A stretch of 64,000 bases of DNA from Molanna angustata (Eukaryota > Arthropoda > Insecta > Trichoptera > Molannidae), in NCBI GenBank assembly GCA_963576475.1, contig OY754968.1, positions 11,679,607 to 11,743,606 of the forward strand. The letters are read 5' to 3'. Below the pieces are notes generated by a model. It did not search any database. It was not told where the DNA came from and saw nothing but the letters and a program-made list of their open reading frames with translations. Shown piece by piece: positions 1 through 11,589 of this stretch (position 1 is the stretch's first letter; every line of letters starts with the position of its first letter). Position numbers and translations under genes: made by a program.

Positions 1-1
1 C

Positions 2-1210
2 CGTAGTGGACATAGCACAACGACCTCTCTTGTCAAAATCACAGACGACATTAGGCGTGCTATGAACGATAAACAAATTACTATCCTCACCCTTCTTGAT
101 TTTAGTAGTGCATTCAACTCTGTCGACTTCGATATTCTTTTGGCGAGGCTCCGGTCCGCTAATCTCTCAGACTCAGTTATTCGGTGGTTCATGAGTTTCT
201 TAATGGATAGGCATCAGCGTGTCAAATCTCAGAAAAACCTGTCAGATTTGGTAAATTTGTCTGCCGGTGTTCCTCAGGGTAGCGTTTTATCACCACTGCT
301 TTTTTCAGTTTTCATTAACTCTATACCTAACATACTAAAGTGCTCTTATCACTTTTATGCCGATGATCTTCAATTATATTTGCATTGTGATTTAAATAAC
401 ATAAACCCAACTCTAAACTGTTTGAATCACAATCTAAGCCAAATTTTTACATGGACAACAGCTAATGGTATTATCATAAATCCCTCTAAGTCACAGGCAA
501 TCTTAATAGGCAGCTGCAAACTTTTAGCCAAAATTGATTGGCCATCCTTAATCCCTTTATCTATCAACAATAACATTATACCACTTTGTAAGAAAGTAAA
601 AGACCTGGGGATAATAATAGACCAAAACCTATCTTGGCGGGAACAGGTTGCTGAGGTGAGCAGGAAATTTCATTATACCCTTCACTCATTAAAAAGATTG
701 CAAAATTTCTTGCCTTTCTCCGTCAAAATATCGTTATGCCAATCAATATTACTCCCTTTCCTTGATTACGCTGATGTATGTTATTTAGACGCTAATCAGG
801 AACTCTTAGATAAATTGGAGCGATTACAAAATACATGCATTCGATATATTTTTAAATTGAAAAAATTTGACCACATATCGGAATACCGATCTCTTTTAAG
901 GTGGTTGCCCATCAGGCAGCGTAGGAACCTACATACCCTCACACTTCTATACAAGGTCTTAAACAACTCCAATGCTCCAGTTTATCTACGAAATCAATTT
1001 CACTTCCTCTCTGAACACGGGTTGCCTCTTCGATCAAATACTGAAAGAACTCTCAGTATCCCAGTACACAATACTTCTTTTTTCACCACCTCTTTCTCCG
1101 TACAGGCAGCTCGTCTTTGGAATCACATCCCATCGCAACTTCGAGTTTCATTAACACTTCCCACTTTCAAAAGAAATCTGAGAAATCATTTCCTTTCACA
1201 TAACACCTAA
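2..1210 (+). CDS. LINE (non-LTR) reverse transcriptase, C-terminal part, open at the left edge
   Basis: The frame is open from base 2, so the ATG at 62 is an internal methionine and the protein enters from outside the window. Counting from that Met, a catalytic-Asp block LLDFSSAFNSVD lies at residues 11-23, GVPQG at 69-73 and the YADD box at 99-102. A thumb region follows, and the C-terminus has AARLWNHIP and FKRNLRNHFLS, typical of jockey/CR1-like LINEs. The enzyme copies element RNA into DNA at a nicked target. Roughly 400 codons have no stop or frameshift, so the copy is fairly young. The endonuclease domain and any ORF1 would lie left of the window. The assignment to reverse transcriptase is firm; the exact clade is not. 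Confidence 0.93.
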   Translation, partial: RSGHSTTTSLVKITDDIRRAMNDKQITILTLLDFSSAFNSVDFDILLARLRSANLSDSVIRWFMSFLMDRHQRVKSQKNLSDLVNLSAGVPQGSVLSPLLFSVFINSIPNILKCSYHFYADDLQLYLHCDLNNINPTLNCLNHNLSQIFTWTTANGIIINPSKSQAILIGSCKLLAKIDWPSLIPLSINNNIIPLCKKVKDLGIIIDQNLSWREQVAEVSRKFHYTLHSLKRLQNFLPFSVKISLCQSILLPFLDYADVCYLDANQELLDKLERLQNTCIRYIFKLKKFDHISEYRSLLRWLPIRQRRNLHTLTLLYKVLNNSNAPVYLRNQFHFLSEHGLPLRSNTERTLSIPVHNTSFFTTSFSVQAARLWNHIPSQLRVSLTLPTFKRNLRNHFLSHNT

Positions 1211-1484
1211 ATTTGTCTCCTTATCCTATCCTTGTCCCCCCCCCCCTCTCCAGTCACCTCCGTTTCTTTATTGTTTTTGCTTATATGTTTTTTTTTCATT
1301 TTGTTTGTTTTATTTTCTTTATAGCTCTTGCTTGTATTGTATAAAAATTTTGCTACATACCATAATTGTAATAGTTTTTCACTAAATGTATATGGTTGGT
1401 TGGAAGATATTGCCATTTGGCAATAAGCCCGCCATTGTGCACTTGTGCTCAGAAAGTTTTAAAAAAAATAAATAAATAAATAAA
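1211..1484 (+). mobile_element. 3' UTR and tail of the LINE at 2-1210
   Basis: Non-coding tail after the TAA stop. It contains a C run near 1237-1246, a small hairpin ATTGCC-ATTT-GGCAAT near 1409-1424, and ends in an A-rich AAAT repeat (about 1459-1484). The block 1393-1440 is closely matched by the 3' part of the SINE at 49939-50150. Confidence 0.8.
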
Positions 1485-2189
1485 AGAATGATTCTTTCAA
1501 CACTTGCACTTGCGTTGTTTATTGCTAAATAATGTTTTTTTGAACGAATTTTGAAATATCTATCTTCTTGCTGGGAATCGATCTAAGAAGGACGGAACAG
1601 AAGATATCGAATAATTATTACTATGCCGCAGCGGTTATCGATTGATTTGTGTAAGTAATCATTAATATGCAACTTGTGAACAAAATACTTTAACAAAACA
1701 ATATATTGAATACGTTAATGGATTATTATAATATTAAATGCCTACGTTGATCCAAAATTATAAAAAATAAATATAAATTAAAATTGATGTAAAATGATCC
1801 GGTGTAAACAAATGTTCATCACAAACTGCTATGTTAATTACTTTTTATTTTCTTGAATAAATAATAAATACTTACATATTTATGTTAATATTGTCATCAA
1901 TGGATGAATAAAATATTCAAACTACCCATCTATAAAGGCCATCGAGTTGATAATTCCTTCATAACAATAAAATAACCTAGTTTTATCACATTCTCAACTA
2001 AATAGTCTAATCGGTCTGAGAGATCTGCAAAGATATAAAATTCCCACGTTTTTCAAGATCTCACTATGATAACCTGATAGGAAATCTTGATTTTTTTGTT
2101 CGGAATTCTATTAATTGGCCTCAAAAAGGTCAAGAAAGATAAATTTTTCTAACAATGTTTGGAGCAGAAATCGATATTATGAGTTTTAT
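1485..2189. other. AT-rich, nothing recognised
   Basis: No ORF, tRNA-like box or repeat shared with the rest of the window was seen. Confidence 0.5.
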
Positions 2190-2199
2190 AAAAATATAT

Positions 2200-2296
2200 T
2201 CCAGATGTGTTGTGCTCCCTTTTATAAGGCAATGCACACCCCCACACCTTTCGCTGGTTACCCCACATTGTGGGATATGCCGTGATGGTAAGAAGA
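2200..2296 (+). mobile_element. 3' fragment of an RTE-tailed SINE-like repeat (family C)
   Basis: Matches the last ~95 bp of the copies at 31857-32100, 46700-46945 and 43112-43350 (reverse). Shared blocks are AGGCAATGCACACCC, then CGCTGGTTACC and the end GCCGTGATGGTA. The 5' part is missing. Confidence 0.6.
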
Positions 2297-2299
2297 ATA

Positions 2300-3210
2300 T
2301 TCTATTTTATCCAAGTTAGAATAAAAGATTTAAAGTAGGGTTTCACAATGACATTCAGTTTTTTGTGAGTAAACGACCAATTATAATTAATTATTGAACA
2401 AATTATCAATGAAAGTATCTGATTTTCGGGTTATGGAATTGAGTTTCGATTTTCTATTAAATCACACATTTCATTTGCAAGAGTTGTGAAATTTTTAATA
2501 TACCTACTAGTGGGCCCGAGCAGACATTGTTCTACCACGGACCTCCCCTACTATGTAGACCGCTATTTATAAATACCTCGTTTTAAGTATAAAAATCGAG
2601 TACCTATTTGGGTGTGGTACAGTCTATAGATGCGAAATATAGATGTCAGTAGATTTGTTCTCACCGCGCGCCATCCATTGAAAGCTTACACAACTTAAAA
2701 GTGAATAAAGACCGATTTTCACTTCAAAAAAATCTTATGGGTGTGTAGGGAAATCAATATTCGTGGTTATTTATTTTTTTGGGTTAAAAATCTGTAAAAA
2801 ATAAATTTCGTTGACAAAAAACATCGGGTTTAAAACTTTCCTATTTTTTAATCCGAAACCGACCATACAAATATGGAAAATTTTCATTAAATTGGTTTGA
2901 GATTTTTATATACTAAGATGTTCAGTGTGTGTTTAATGTAGGACAATAAATAATGATAAAAATATGTTCATATAAAAAAAAATTTCGATAGCGAAAATAA
3001 TGTTATTTAGTATAAATTTTAAATGCATTTTTTTGTTTTATTCAAATTTTTATTTCACTATAACATGTTTCGGGAGCAACTGTTCCTTTGTTTCAGGTAG
3101 TGAAAATAGTAAATTAAAGGTGGAATAAAACAATGAAGTACATTTTTATTTAAAATTTATTTAAGTAAGGGATTTCAACAAGGTTGAAGCTTCCATATTT
3201 GATTATATAG
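2300..3210. other. AT-rich, nothing recognised
   Basis: No coding or tRNA-like signal. The part at 2510-2690 is somewhat richer in GC and single-copy within the window, but I cannot assign it. Confidence 0.4.
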
Positions 3211-3214
3211 AATA

Positions 3215-3565
3215 CCGTTACGTCATTTGTGAACGCGACTCTCTGTAAGCGGCGCGGCGCGGTATAAACCAAGGAAATATGTAGCGGCATATCGAACGGC
3301 ATAAAATTGGGATTTTCAATTCGGTTTTGTGAAAATCATCACCCTTTTTTATGTCCACCGAGCAGATACGACCTCGGGGTAGGCAGAGAGGAGTGAACCC
3401 CCGCCCCGCCCCAGTAATATGCAAGATGAACGGTGTAATGGGGTGTAAAATTATTAGTATAAAGCTTCCGGCTAAGATTTCAGAAGGGGGACCTATCTGC
3501 GATGCTGTTTTTCTTGTTTGACATCTCTAAAGGGCCAACATCCCCCGCGCGCATGAAATATTATC
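3215..3565. other. GC-rich island, unassigned
   Basis: Contains GCGGCGCGGCGCGG at about 3250 and a C-rich run near 3399-3412, unlike the AT-rich surroundings. On the minus strand, around 3370-3395, there is a CTCTCTGCCTACCCC word also found at the 3' end of the RTE-like LINEs at 16.6 and 56.9 kb, so part may be a decayed LINE end. The short minus-strand ORF here has no recognisable motif. Confidence 0.3.
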
Positions 3566-3861
3566 TCTATAACCCCTTCCTTCCTTACCCTCCCTACTTT
3601 CATATATAATCATAACTATATTATACCTTATAACGATATGTCATGGATCATTTTTTTGATTACCTATTGACAAGATCGCTCATTTGATTTTTTATTTTAC
3701 AAATCAAAAAACATACAGAAATTTACACAATATACTTAAGACATTTGAGGCGATAAGTAATTAATACAAAAATATATACTAACTTACCAAGAAAATTATT
3801 GTTTTACAAAAGTATTTAATAATTAATTAATATGCACAAATTTGAACTAATATATTTTTTT

Positions 3862-4033
3862 AATAAATAATGAATATGTCCTTGTAAAATAAGTACATAG
3901 GTACATCTTCCAACATTCCCTAAGTAAAGCATAAATGCTTGTGCTATAGTTGAACGAAATCGGGCGAGGCAAGATCCGAACTCGCGACCACTGGATTTCT
4001 AGCCCAGTGCGCTAACCGCTCTGCCATCGACCC
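3862..4033 (-). mobile_element. tRNA-derived SINE, family A, copy 1
   Basis: On the minus strand a tRNA-like head with an A-box (AGAGCGGTTAGCGCAC) and a B-box-like GAGTTCGGATC is followed by a body shared with copies at 10880-11050, 50968-51140 and 58780-58945. The body includes CGATTTCGTTC and AAGCATTTATGCTTTAC. The B-box has changes from the usual GGTTCGANTCC. The repeated tail shows this is a SINE and not a tRNA gene. Confidence 0.8.
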
Positions 4034-4039
4034 ATCTAA

Positions 4040-5230
4040 AAATACAAATCATTTTACCACGTATAAATTAAATATACACTTTTTAAATATTAAGAGTTTA
4101 TTAAGACTTTTTACTTCTTATAGTTAGTACATATCTAATAGAACCTGTATTTCGAGAGAAAATAAAATACAAAATAAATTGAAAAAAAAATTCACTTAAA
4201 TTTGTTCCAAATCAGAAGATGACATAGGTTCTTGATAAAGATGGAGTCGCTTCGACACTGGTATCAAATAACTCATCATTTGAAAAAAAAATTATTTTCT
4301 GATAACTAAAAATCTTTACCATTTGCTACAATGTTACTTCCGAAAAATATTAATATTTTGATTCAAATTATAAAAGTAATTTAACTATTATTTTAACACA
4401 TAAATCTATCACCTGGGTCTTTCACCATCAATTTATTTTAGATATCCTGGGACATTTTTTATATATTTAAAAATTCGCAATACACATAATGACTATAATG
4501 TTATTTGCATTTATTTTTAACCAAGCCGATTGTTATTGTATTTTTAATGTATAAAGAAAAAAATGAAAATAATCATGAAATTCTTCGTTATTGATATTAA
4601 AGATTTTTATTATCCGAATTAATATTCAAATACAATAAAACAATTCACTTTGCGAGGCAATAAAAATATTGCGCAGCAGTTAAAAAGTTTTTATCATCTT
4701 ATTTATTACAATTCCTTATATTTGTTTGCCTTGCGAACATATTAGATTTTCACATAAAAATTTTCTCCCATATTTCATGTCCTTTTGTCTCGTTTACTCC
4801 CAGATACGGGTGTATGGTATGAAAGAGGACGGAGAGTGTGTGAGATGCTTATCTCCGTGACCGGGAGACAAAACTGTTCAATATTATTATATGAATGTTC
4901 TTATGGATGATAAACTTTGAATAATATGAGATGGAATATTTGCATGGATAGACTGAAATCGGTGGCGTTTGAAGAACATTTTCTTTGGGAAATATGTATT
5001 CCTTCTATAGATACATAAATATATTTCAACATTTGAGCTTTCCGTTTGCAATTTCATTATAGTTACAAATATTCAACTTTTATATGTTATGCTTTAATCA
5101 TTTCGATTCAAGTTTTGGCTCAGATAGACGCTATAACGATTTTTGTCTCTTAAACATATATTTTTTGCTAAATGTGTTTCATATTATTTACTTATATTTT
5201 TAAAAACTACTGTGAAATAAAAATATTTCT
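4040..5230. other. AT-rich, nothing recognised
   Basis: Only a short inverted match (TTTGTCTC near 4793 and GAGACAAA near 4865) stands out. Confidence 0.45.
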
Positions 5231-5232
5231 TA

Positions 5233-6079
5233 TCCAACTGTCCGCATATTATGATCCAAATATGGATTTTTCTCAGCATTCGGAGTAGAACATTTAGTCC
5301 GTGTTTCTTGAACAAAGATTAAAGTAAAGGTATAGTTAAAATGCTTTTATTTCATAAAATTGTCCAAAATTGTGTCGTTTGACGGCATTAGATTTCAATG
5401 AAATAACCAAAATTTTTAAATAATTTTATGAAATCAAAGTATTTTAACTATACTTATACTTTAATCTTTGTTCGAGAAACACAGTCTTAGTGTAATCTGT
5501 GTCCCCCCCCTTATAACTTTTGATCCGCTCAATTCACAGAACCCAAAATTTCAGAATTTATAGATAGTTATAGGCCCAAAAATACTTCTATGCTCATAAT
5601 TTTGAACATTTGTTTCAGTCAGGGGTTATCAACTATTGAATTTTTACTTTATTTTTCATATATCTCAATAACCATATATGCTAGAACGCTGAAAATTAGT
5701 AGAAATATAGACAAACACATAATCTTAAATTTGTCTGTTTTTTGAATAAGTTTCAAATTTTCTCAGACATATTCTATTAAGTTAAAATTTTATATAATGA
5801 TAAATTTATCTGTTTAGCTGCCTATATTTCCCAAGTTTTCATAAAAATATCGAAAAAAGCCGAAACAACCAAACTTGATAATTGAATTTTCTATAAAATA
5901 TATTACGAACATTGTTTACGTGGACTCAAAAGTTTGATACTTAATCTCCCACACACATACATACATATCATCATGCTGTTTTCATATTCTGGGTAGGAAA
6001 AAAGACAAACCTCCACACAATCCTATCCTGACATACTATCGCCATCGATAGTTGGATCTCATGTGTTACATGCAACTAG
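5233..6079 (+). mobile_element. Non-autonomous Helitron (Helentron/HINE-like), copy D1
   Basis: Starts TCCAACTGTC and ends in CTAG followed by T. Just before the 3' end there is an inverted copy of the start (TCGATAGTTGGA) and a CATGT-GTT-ACATG hairpin. These are Helitron/Helentron hallmarks: 5' TC, subterminal inverted repeat, 3' hairpin and CTRR. Homologous copies are at 15363-15976, 23795-24349, 53933-54972 (all minus) and 46972-49938 (plus). No Rep/helicase is encoded. A 190-bp MITE is nested at 5297-5486. Confidence 0.75.
5297..5486. mobile_element. MITE with ~65-bp inverted ends, nested in Helitron D1
   Basis: The two ends are long imperfect inverted repeats beginning near GTGTTTCTYGAACAAAG and continuing through AAAGTATAGTTAAAA. 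TTA (or TA) flanks both sides, at 5294-5296 and 5487-5489. Helitron copy 23795-24349 keeps the uninterrupted target. A second member is at 28928-29103. The superfamily is uncertain: TTA suggests PIF/Harbinger, TA would suggest Tc1/mariner. Confidence 0.82.
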
Positions 6080-6089
6080 TTTAAGTAAA

Positions 6090-8215
6090 AGGTTCCAAGC
6101 CGTATAGACAAATGCTATGATGAGCAATAACGATTAAACAACGAAGGGAATTTTTTTGTAAACCTACCTTCATTAATGTTATAAATATAATTCATCGAAG
6201 GAAGCTGATTAATGCGGATAATGATATTAAAACAAGTAGGTATGTGGTTGAGAAAATGTGATAGACGATATACCTACATTGCACTTTTTTTAATAATCAG
6301 AGTTCTGGAATTTCTAGAGTCAACAAGCTGCTAAGGCCATCGATAATCTTCCCTAATTGCGATGACTTGTATGGCCATAAAATTGTACAGGTGAAATGCT
6401 TCAGTGTCGATTAAAAACTAATTAGCCATACATACCTCATTACTTACATATAATAATATATGTAGCTATACCTCCATAAGATCAATATCAAGGATAGTCC
6501 AATTTGCTCACGTGGAGAGGAGAAGTTTACTGGAAACCTTCAACCATGTCTTCTTCCATATTTAATATAATACGACCAAATTTCAAATTTGAACGCCGAA
6601 CTCGCTGTCATGGAATTCTTCGTCCATAAACATCGATATTTTCCAACGATATTTATTTATAACCAAATTTATTATTCAAAAATCAAACGTTGTATGTATT
6701 CATTTTGGCACAAATCAACATGATTATGGGGTGGTTTACTATAATAAGATAGAAAATATACTATATTTTAATAGATTAATAGTCTTGGTAATTGGAATGT
6801 GAAGCAGTGAGCTAACATTTGCTATGCAACATGTTGTTTGTAAACCACGCGTGGTTATTAAAAATATATCCAAGAAAATAATATTCTGCGATTTTGCTAT
6901 GGATACCTAGGTACGTAGTAAGGAAGGTAGGTCTGAATTTCCCCTCAAGTAGAAATACCTTGGGGGTCATTAAGCACTGACGGACAGTAAATTTCTCCAT
7001 TACATGTTATGAATTATGGCACACATAATATTATATTATACCCAAAGGGAACTTGCTGCTTACTCGCTGGACTTGGCTCTATACAATGATCCGATTGCAG
7101 ATCGGTACTGAATCAAAACTCACAGCAACTGGACATAGTGCATTTTTATCGATCGTTTTCAAAATTATTATTATAATTATAAAAAAATAAATTAAGCCTT
7201 AGGCAAGTATCCAATTTTTATTTGATTCATGTTCATTTTGTCATTTTATCTCTCCACTTCTATGGAATAATGGAGAGTCATGATTTCACATCTTTTAAGC
7301 AGATATTTAATTTTATTTTCTTAACGGGTAGAGTGTGCATATTTTGCGTGAATTTCGTTGAATGGCGTTATACGCATACAGTCAAAACTTTAAGTACAAT
7401 TGAGTGAATATTGATGTCATGTGTGTAAAGAGTATTAACTAAGTGCTGATTAGTATTACACAGACATCTGTCCATTTCTTTTCTAAAATTTAAACTGTCA
7501 AAACACTCTAAATATCCTCACGTTCTGTAAATATGAGTTTTTTTATTAATATTTATTTAAAGAATGCACATTCCTACCCAAAATAGAAGTTAGATTTCTA
7601 ACTTACTGAGGAAGAGGCCGTAAATATGAATGATATGGTAAAATATAAAGTGAAACATCTTAATAAGATGTTGTAATATGCATTAGGGAGGCATAAAACA
7701 TAAAATATCTGAATTAGATAAAAGAAGGTATAAGAAACACCCAACATTATTATGATATGAACACGATGTTTGTACCCCGAGATCATAATTCAGTTCTCCC
7801 TTTACCGATTCTGAGTCCATTTATTTATGATTATTGGATATCAGTCGTGAGTTTTGAGGCATTTTCCCGCGTTTCCCCCTGAGATATTAGGCTATTGATT
7901 TACTCCATACTATGCTCACACCCCAAATGGTACCATACCAACTTATATATATCCAAGGAAATATTACAATAAAGAAGCAAAATGATATGAATGAAGAAAC
8001 GTACCAAAGTGTTAGTATATTACTGATATTATTTTACCTGATTTTTTATGTTCAATCCCTATTGTCAGAGAGCAACAAATAATTTCACTGATAATGGAAA
8101 GGAAACATGAGGATAACATAATGGCGTAAAAGCACGAGCAGGTTATATGACGGGTAAGTTAAGTGGGTAAAATAGGAAAAATCTGAAATTAATAATATTT
8201 TCTGATTTGACTTTT
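6090..8215. other. AT-rich, nothing recognised
   Basis: Short ORFs of about 60 codons on both strands have no motif, no homologue I know and low-complexity composition. I see no gene. Confidence 0.45.
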
Positions 8216-8221
8216 ATGAAC

Positions 8222-8520
8222 ATTATTTATTTATTTATTTGGGATAGAAAACAGCGCAAAACAATAATTAAATAAAACGTGTTCCAAAACAAATACCCAC
8301 AAAATAATAAAATATGATCAACAAACAAAAAAAAAATAATAACGTTAACAGAAAAGAAAACTTATCAAAAAACAATATAGTAGTGTTTAGAAGATTTTGA
8401 TTGGAGATGAAGGGGTAGGAAAGACAAGAAGGCAAATGAAGGTCATGAAGGTGTCTGCAGCATAAGGCCGAAACGCAATCAACCGTCACTAGTTTACTTA
8501 GCTTTATAAACTTCTTCATT
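8222..8520 (-). mobile_element. Probable LINE 3' UTR with AAAT tail
   Basis: Read on the minus strand, a non-coding stretch ends in tandem AAATA units (8224-8241), as in other LINEs here. No protein is recognisable, so this rests on the tail only. Confidence 0.3.
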
Positions 8521-8639
8521 TTCTTTCCTTTTTCCAGTCTTACTCACGGAGGCCTTCCTGGATCGTCGAGATATTGATGCGGTCCCCTTGAAATTCCTTG
8601 GATAATTATAAAAAATAAAATATTACCGTTTTCTAAACG

Positions 8640-8765
8640 ACTGCATCTTTTTCAGGATTTTTCAATATAGCTGACAACTCCATTATCCACCCTGAAGAAT
8701 AAGTGGTCGCTTCGAAACGAGTCGTATAAGACAGCCCAGTTTGAATAAAGTGAATTAAAATAGAA
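8640..8765 (+). repeat. Interspersed repeat with GAAG/CTTC hairpin followed by GAAAC
   Basis: Shares a TTTTTCAGGAT block, a CCTGAAGAA block and GGTCGCTTCGAAACG with a decayed minus-strand copy at 58540-58640. GCTTCGAAAC also recurs at 61895-61985. The stem GAAG...CTTC sits directly before GAAAC. It could be part of a Penelope-like or hammerhead-bearing element. Confidence 0.45.
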
Positions 8766-8894
8766 ATTTTCATCGCGGTTTGGCCTCATGGAAAGAATGA
8801 ACGATGAAAAATCGACGCCCAAAAAAGTGGCGAGTTAGACAACGGTTGATCAAGAAAAAATTACAATGGGTAAATCTTATTATAATTATGATAA

Positions 8895-8975
8895 GATGGA
8901 TCAGTGACATAGTGGTTAGTGCACTAGACAGGTTATCCAATGAACCAGGGTTCGAATCTTGCTTATTCCAGCAGT
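8895..8975 (+). mobile_element. tRNA-like SINE head
   Basis: A-box-like ATAGTGGTTAGTGCA and a perfect B-box core GGGTTCGAATC are spaced as in a tRNA gene. No matching acceptor stem is visible, and a T-rich run follows. Probably a lone SINE copy. Confidence 0.5.
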
Positions 8976-8999
8976 GAAGAGAATTTTTTTTTGACTATA

Positions 9000-9840
9000 T
9001 TCAATTTTTATGAATTGAGAAGTTCAATAAAGCTATTATGATCCCTTAGTCAGCTAATTATTTTGATGATGATGCAGTGAGTAAATCTTTTTTTTATATA
9101 ACCATAAATCAACAATGGTAGGTACCTACATATTTTTTTTGTGGTTGACTCTCCTCTGATCTTTAATCGAGGATCTCACATCAATAGGCGGTAAATAATT
9201 TGTAAACAAACATCTGAGTCTCGGTTTGCTCAACGAAAAAACCAAGAGCAAGAAAAAAGGAAATATATGTGTACATACTAGTTTAAGGTAACCCGTAAAA
9301 ATGACGGAATTTAATGCTACTATATGTATGACCTTCTGTGTCTTATGTCTACCTGGTAGATTGAACTTATTTTGTATATAAATATGTGTAGTACGTTATT
9401 CCGTTATTTCTCTCCTTATTCTATGCGCTCCTGATATTTCAACCGTATCAGCATACCGCGTATCTCCCATTATTCATATTCGAAGAAACTCCTCTGGTAT
9501 TTGAATTTTGCGATCGATGCGATATCAGCAGAATTACGCGAATTACGGCGCCTGTAATTATGCAGCGTAGGTATTTAAGTCTCCACGTATGTACACTCCA
9601 TACGTTTTTGCGTTCATTCCGTCATGACAGCATTTGTTCGATATTGAATCAAAATGTTTTAACAGCTAGCTCAGCAATGTTTGATGAGCATGTGGACACC
9701 TTATGTAAACTAAAAAAAAATAATATATCTTTTCATTTATTCAAATATAAGTACCTACCTACATAGATAATTCCATAGAGTATTAGATATATGTTATCAA
9801 AATTAATAAATGCTTCCTCAACTAATTTAAGATCGTAGCT
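9000..9840. other. AT-rich, nothing recognised
   Basis: No shared repeat or credible coding region was seen. Confidence 0.4.
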
Positions 9841-9898
9841 AATAATACTATAAATAATATAATTTAATGATTCGGCGGATATTTTGTGGTAGTTAATA

Positions 9899-10033
9899 TT
9901 AACCATATTGAATCATAAATTCGCTTTATAGGTACCACTTGTTTTTTGATGGAAGGACAGCGCTTCCGAAACATGTCGCGAAGTAACTCAAAAAACAAGT
10001 GGTATATAGCGAATTTATGATTCAATATGGTTA
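9899..10033. repeat. Hairpin element with ~45-50-bp inverted arms
   Basis: The arms at 9899-9948 and 9989-10033 are inverted copies (ATATTGAATCATAAATTCGC and the block ending ACCACTTGTTTTTT), differing by a few bases. The ~40-bp loop holds GGAAG...CTTCC followed by GAAACATG, like the hairpin motif at 8640-8765. A ~15-bp block (TAATACTATAAATAAT) lies outside both arms, near 9842-9857 and 10032-10047, and may be a target duplication. Confidence 0.7.
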
Positions 10034-10049
10034 ATACTATAAATAATTT

Positions 10050-10870
10050 ATAAAGCAAATCACAAAAAACACCTAATTTTAAACCAAAATCAATACCAAA
10101 TAAACCTTTCAAATCAATAAGAAGACCGACTTACAATACAAAAAAATGTATGAAAATGAACCACAAAACACGCAAATGACAAAGAATAATATTTTCAGAT
10201 TTAAAAATGTGCGTCTGATACGTTAAAAGTAGATTTTAGCAGCATTACGCGGACAAACAAACATACAAACAGACGTAGTAAATTATGTAGGTATGTCGAT
10301 GATCGGGATCTAGGGCTCGCTGCAGACAGGTGTTCAACAAATGTAAAGTATTTCTATAAAAAGTGTGGTTATTGGTCGAATAATATCGCGGTGTGGAGGT
10401 GACGGGCTATTGCTACCGGTGTATGGTAGAACAAAAGGACACCGACCAAAACTCACTCCATATCATATTTTCAAATCGGAATATTTTGACTTTGAATCAT
10501 CTTAGGGCACACGTGTTGAATATTCTGCTGCTGTGTCAACATCTAGTATGCTTCCAACTGGGTGTGAACTAAAATTAAGAACGTTTTGACAGTTGATTCA
10601 ACTAAAATGTGGTTATAGAACAGGGAATTGAACTAATACGTGACTTACTTGAAGACCGTGCCACAATACAAACGTTTCTATTTCAGCGTATCATTGTTGT
10701 TTAATTGAATTTAAAATTGTGAATTGTTTAGTTACAAAGTGCAAGAGTTGAAGTAGTAAGAAGAAACCAGCTTTTTAAGAAATTACCTGGATTGAAATTA
10801 GCTAGATATAGATAGCCACACTGCAGTAGTCATAATATTTACCTATCCCCTCTCTTTAGTGAGCAAGGTT
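10050..10870. other. Unassigned
   Basis: The part 10300-10460 is less AT-rich, but no ORF or repeat match was seen. Confidence 0.4.
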
Positions 10871-10879
10871 TTTTTTATA

Positions 10880-11050
10880 TATTTTTTTAAAGAATGAATA
10901 TTATGTTCTTGTGAAAAAGAACATTATACATTGTAAATTACGCATAAATACTTGTGGTATAGGCGAACGAAATCGGTCAATGCAGTTAGGGTTCGAACTC
11001 GCCATCAATGGAATACTAATCCAGTGCGATACCCGCTTTGCAATCTAGCC
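10880..11050 (-). mobile_element. tRNA-derived SINE, family A, copy 2
   Basis: Reverse-strand B-box GAGTTCGAACCC with the family body (CGATTTCGTTCG, then the AAGTATTTATGCG variant). More diverged than copies 1, 3 and 4. Confidence 0.72.
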
Positions 11051-11110
11051 ATATATTATTTGTTCATCACATTTCAAATGAAAATTTTGGAAAGGTATGC
11101 GGTATATAAG

Positions 11111-11580
11111 AAAACTTCTTAAAATTGTAATATTGTGTGATATCTTAAATTATATAGGATAATTCAAACGACGGGACAAATTTTTGAAATACGAAAGTTT
11201 TGTTTTTAAATTAATAAATTATTTAATTATAACACTTAGGTAGGTACCTATATAAAAGAAAAACTAAAAAAATATTGATATTGTTGTAAATCTAGTTCTA
11301 AATATAAATACATTAATTTAAACAGGAAATGTATGCAGTCGATTAAATAAAACTTATTAAAATTGTAATATTGTGTGATATATTACATTATATAGGATGA
11401 TTCAAACATCGGAACAAATTTCTGAAATACGAAAGTTTTTTTTTTAATTTATAAATTATAACACTTAGGTAGGTTATAAAACTTAGGTACCTATGTAAAA
11501 AAATAACTAAAAAAATATTGATGTTGTAAATTTAGTTCTAAATTTACCTAAACGCATTAATTTATACAGGATGATTATGA
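11111..11580. repeat. Imperfect tandem duplication, 238-bp period
   Basis: Units 11111-11348 and 11349-11580 share blocks such as TTAAAATTGTAATATTGTG, AATACGAAAGTTTT, AACACTTAGGTAGG and AAAAAAATATTGAT. Small indels and substitutions separate them, so the duplication is not recent. No coding content. Confidence 0.8.
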
Positions 11581-11589
11581 ATTCCCTTA

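Noticed and set aside
3218..3424. Promoter or CpG island of a host gene
   Set aside because: GC-rich, but there is no downstream ORF and one word matches a LINE 3' end; kept only as an unassigned island.
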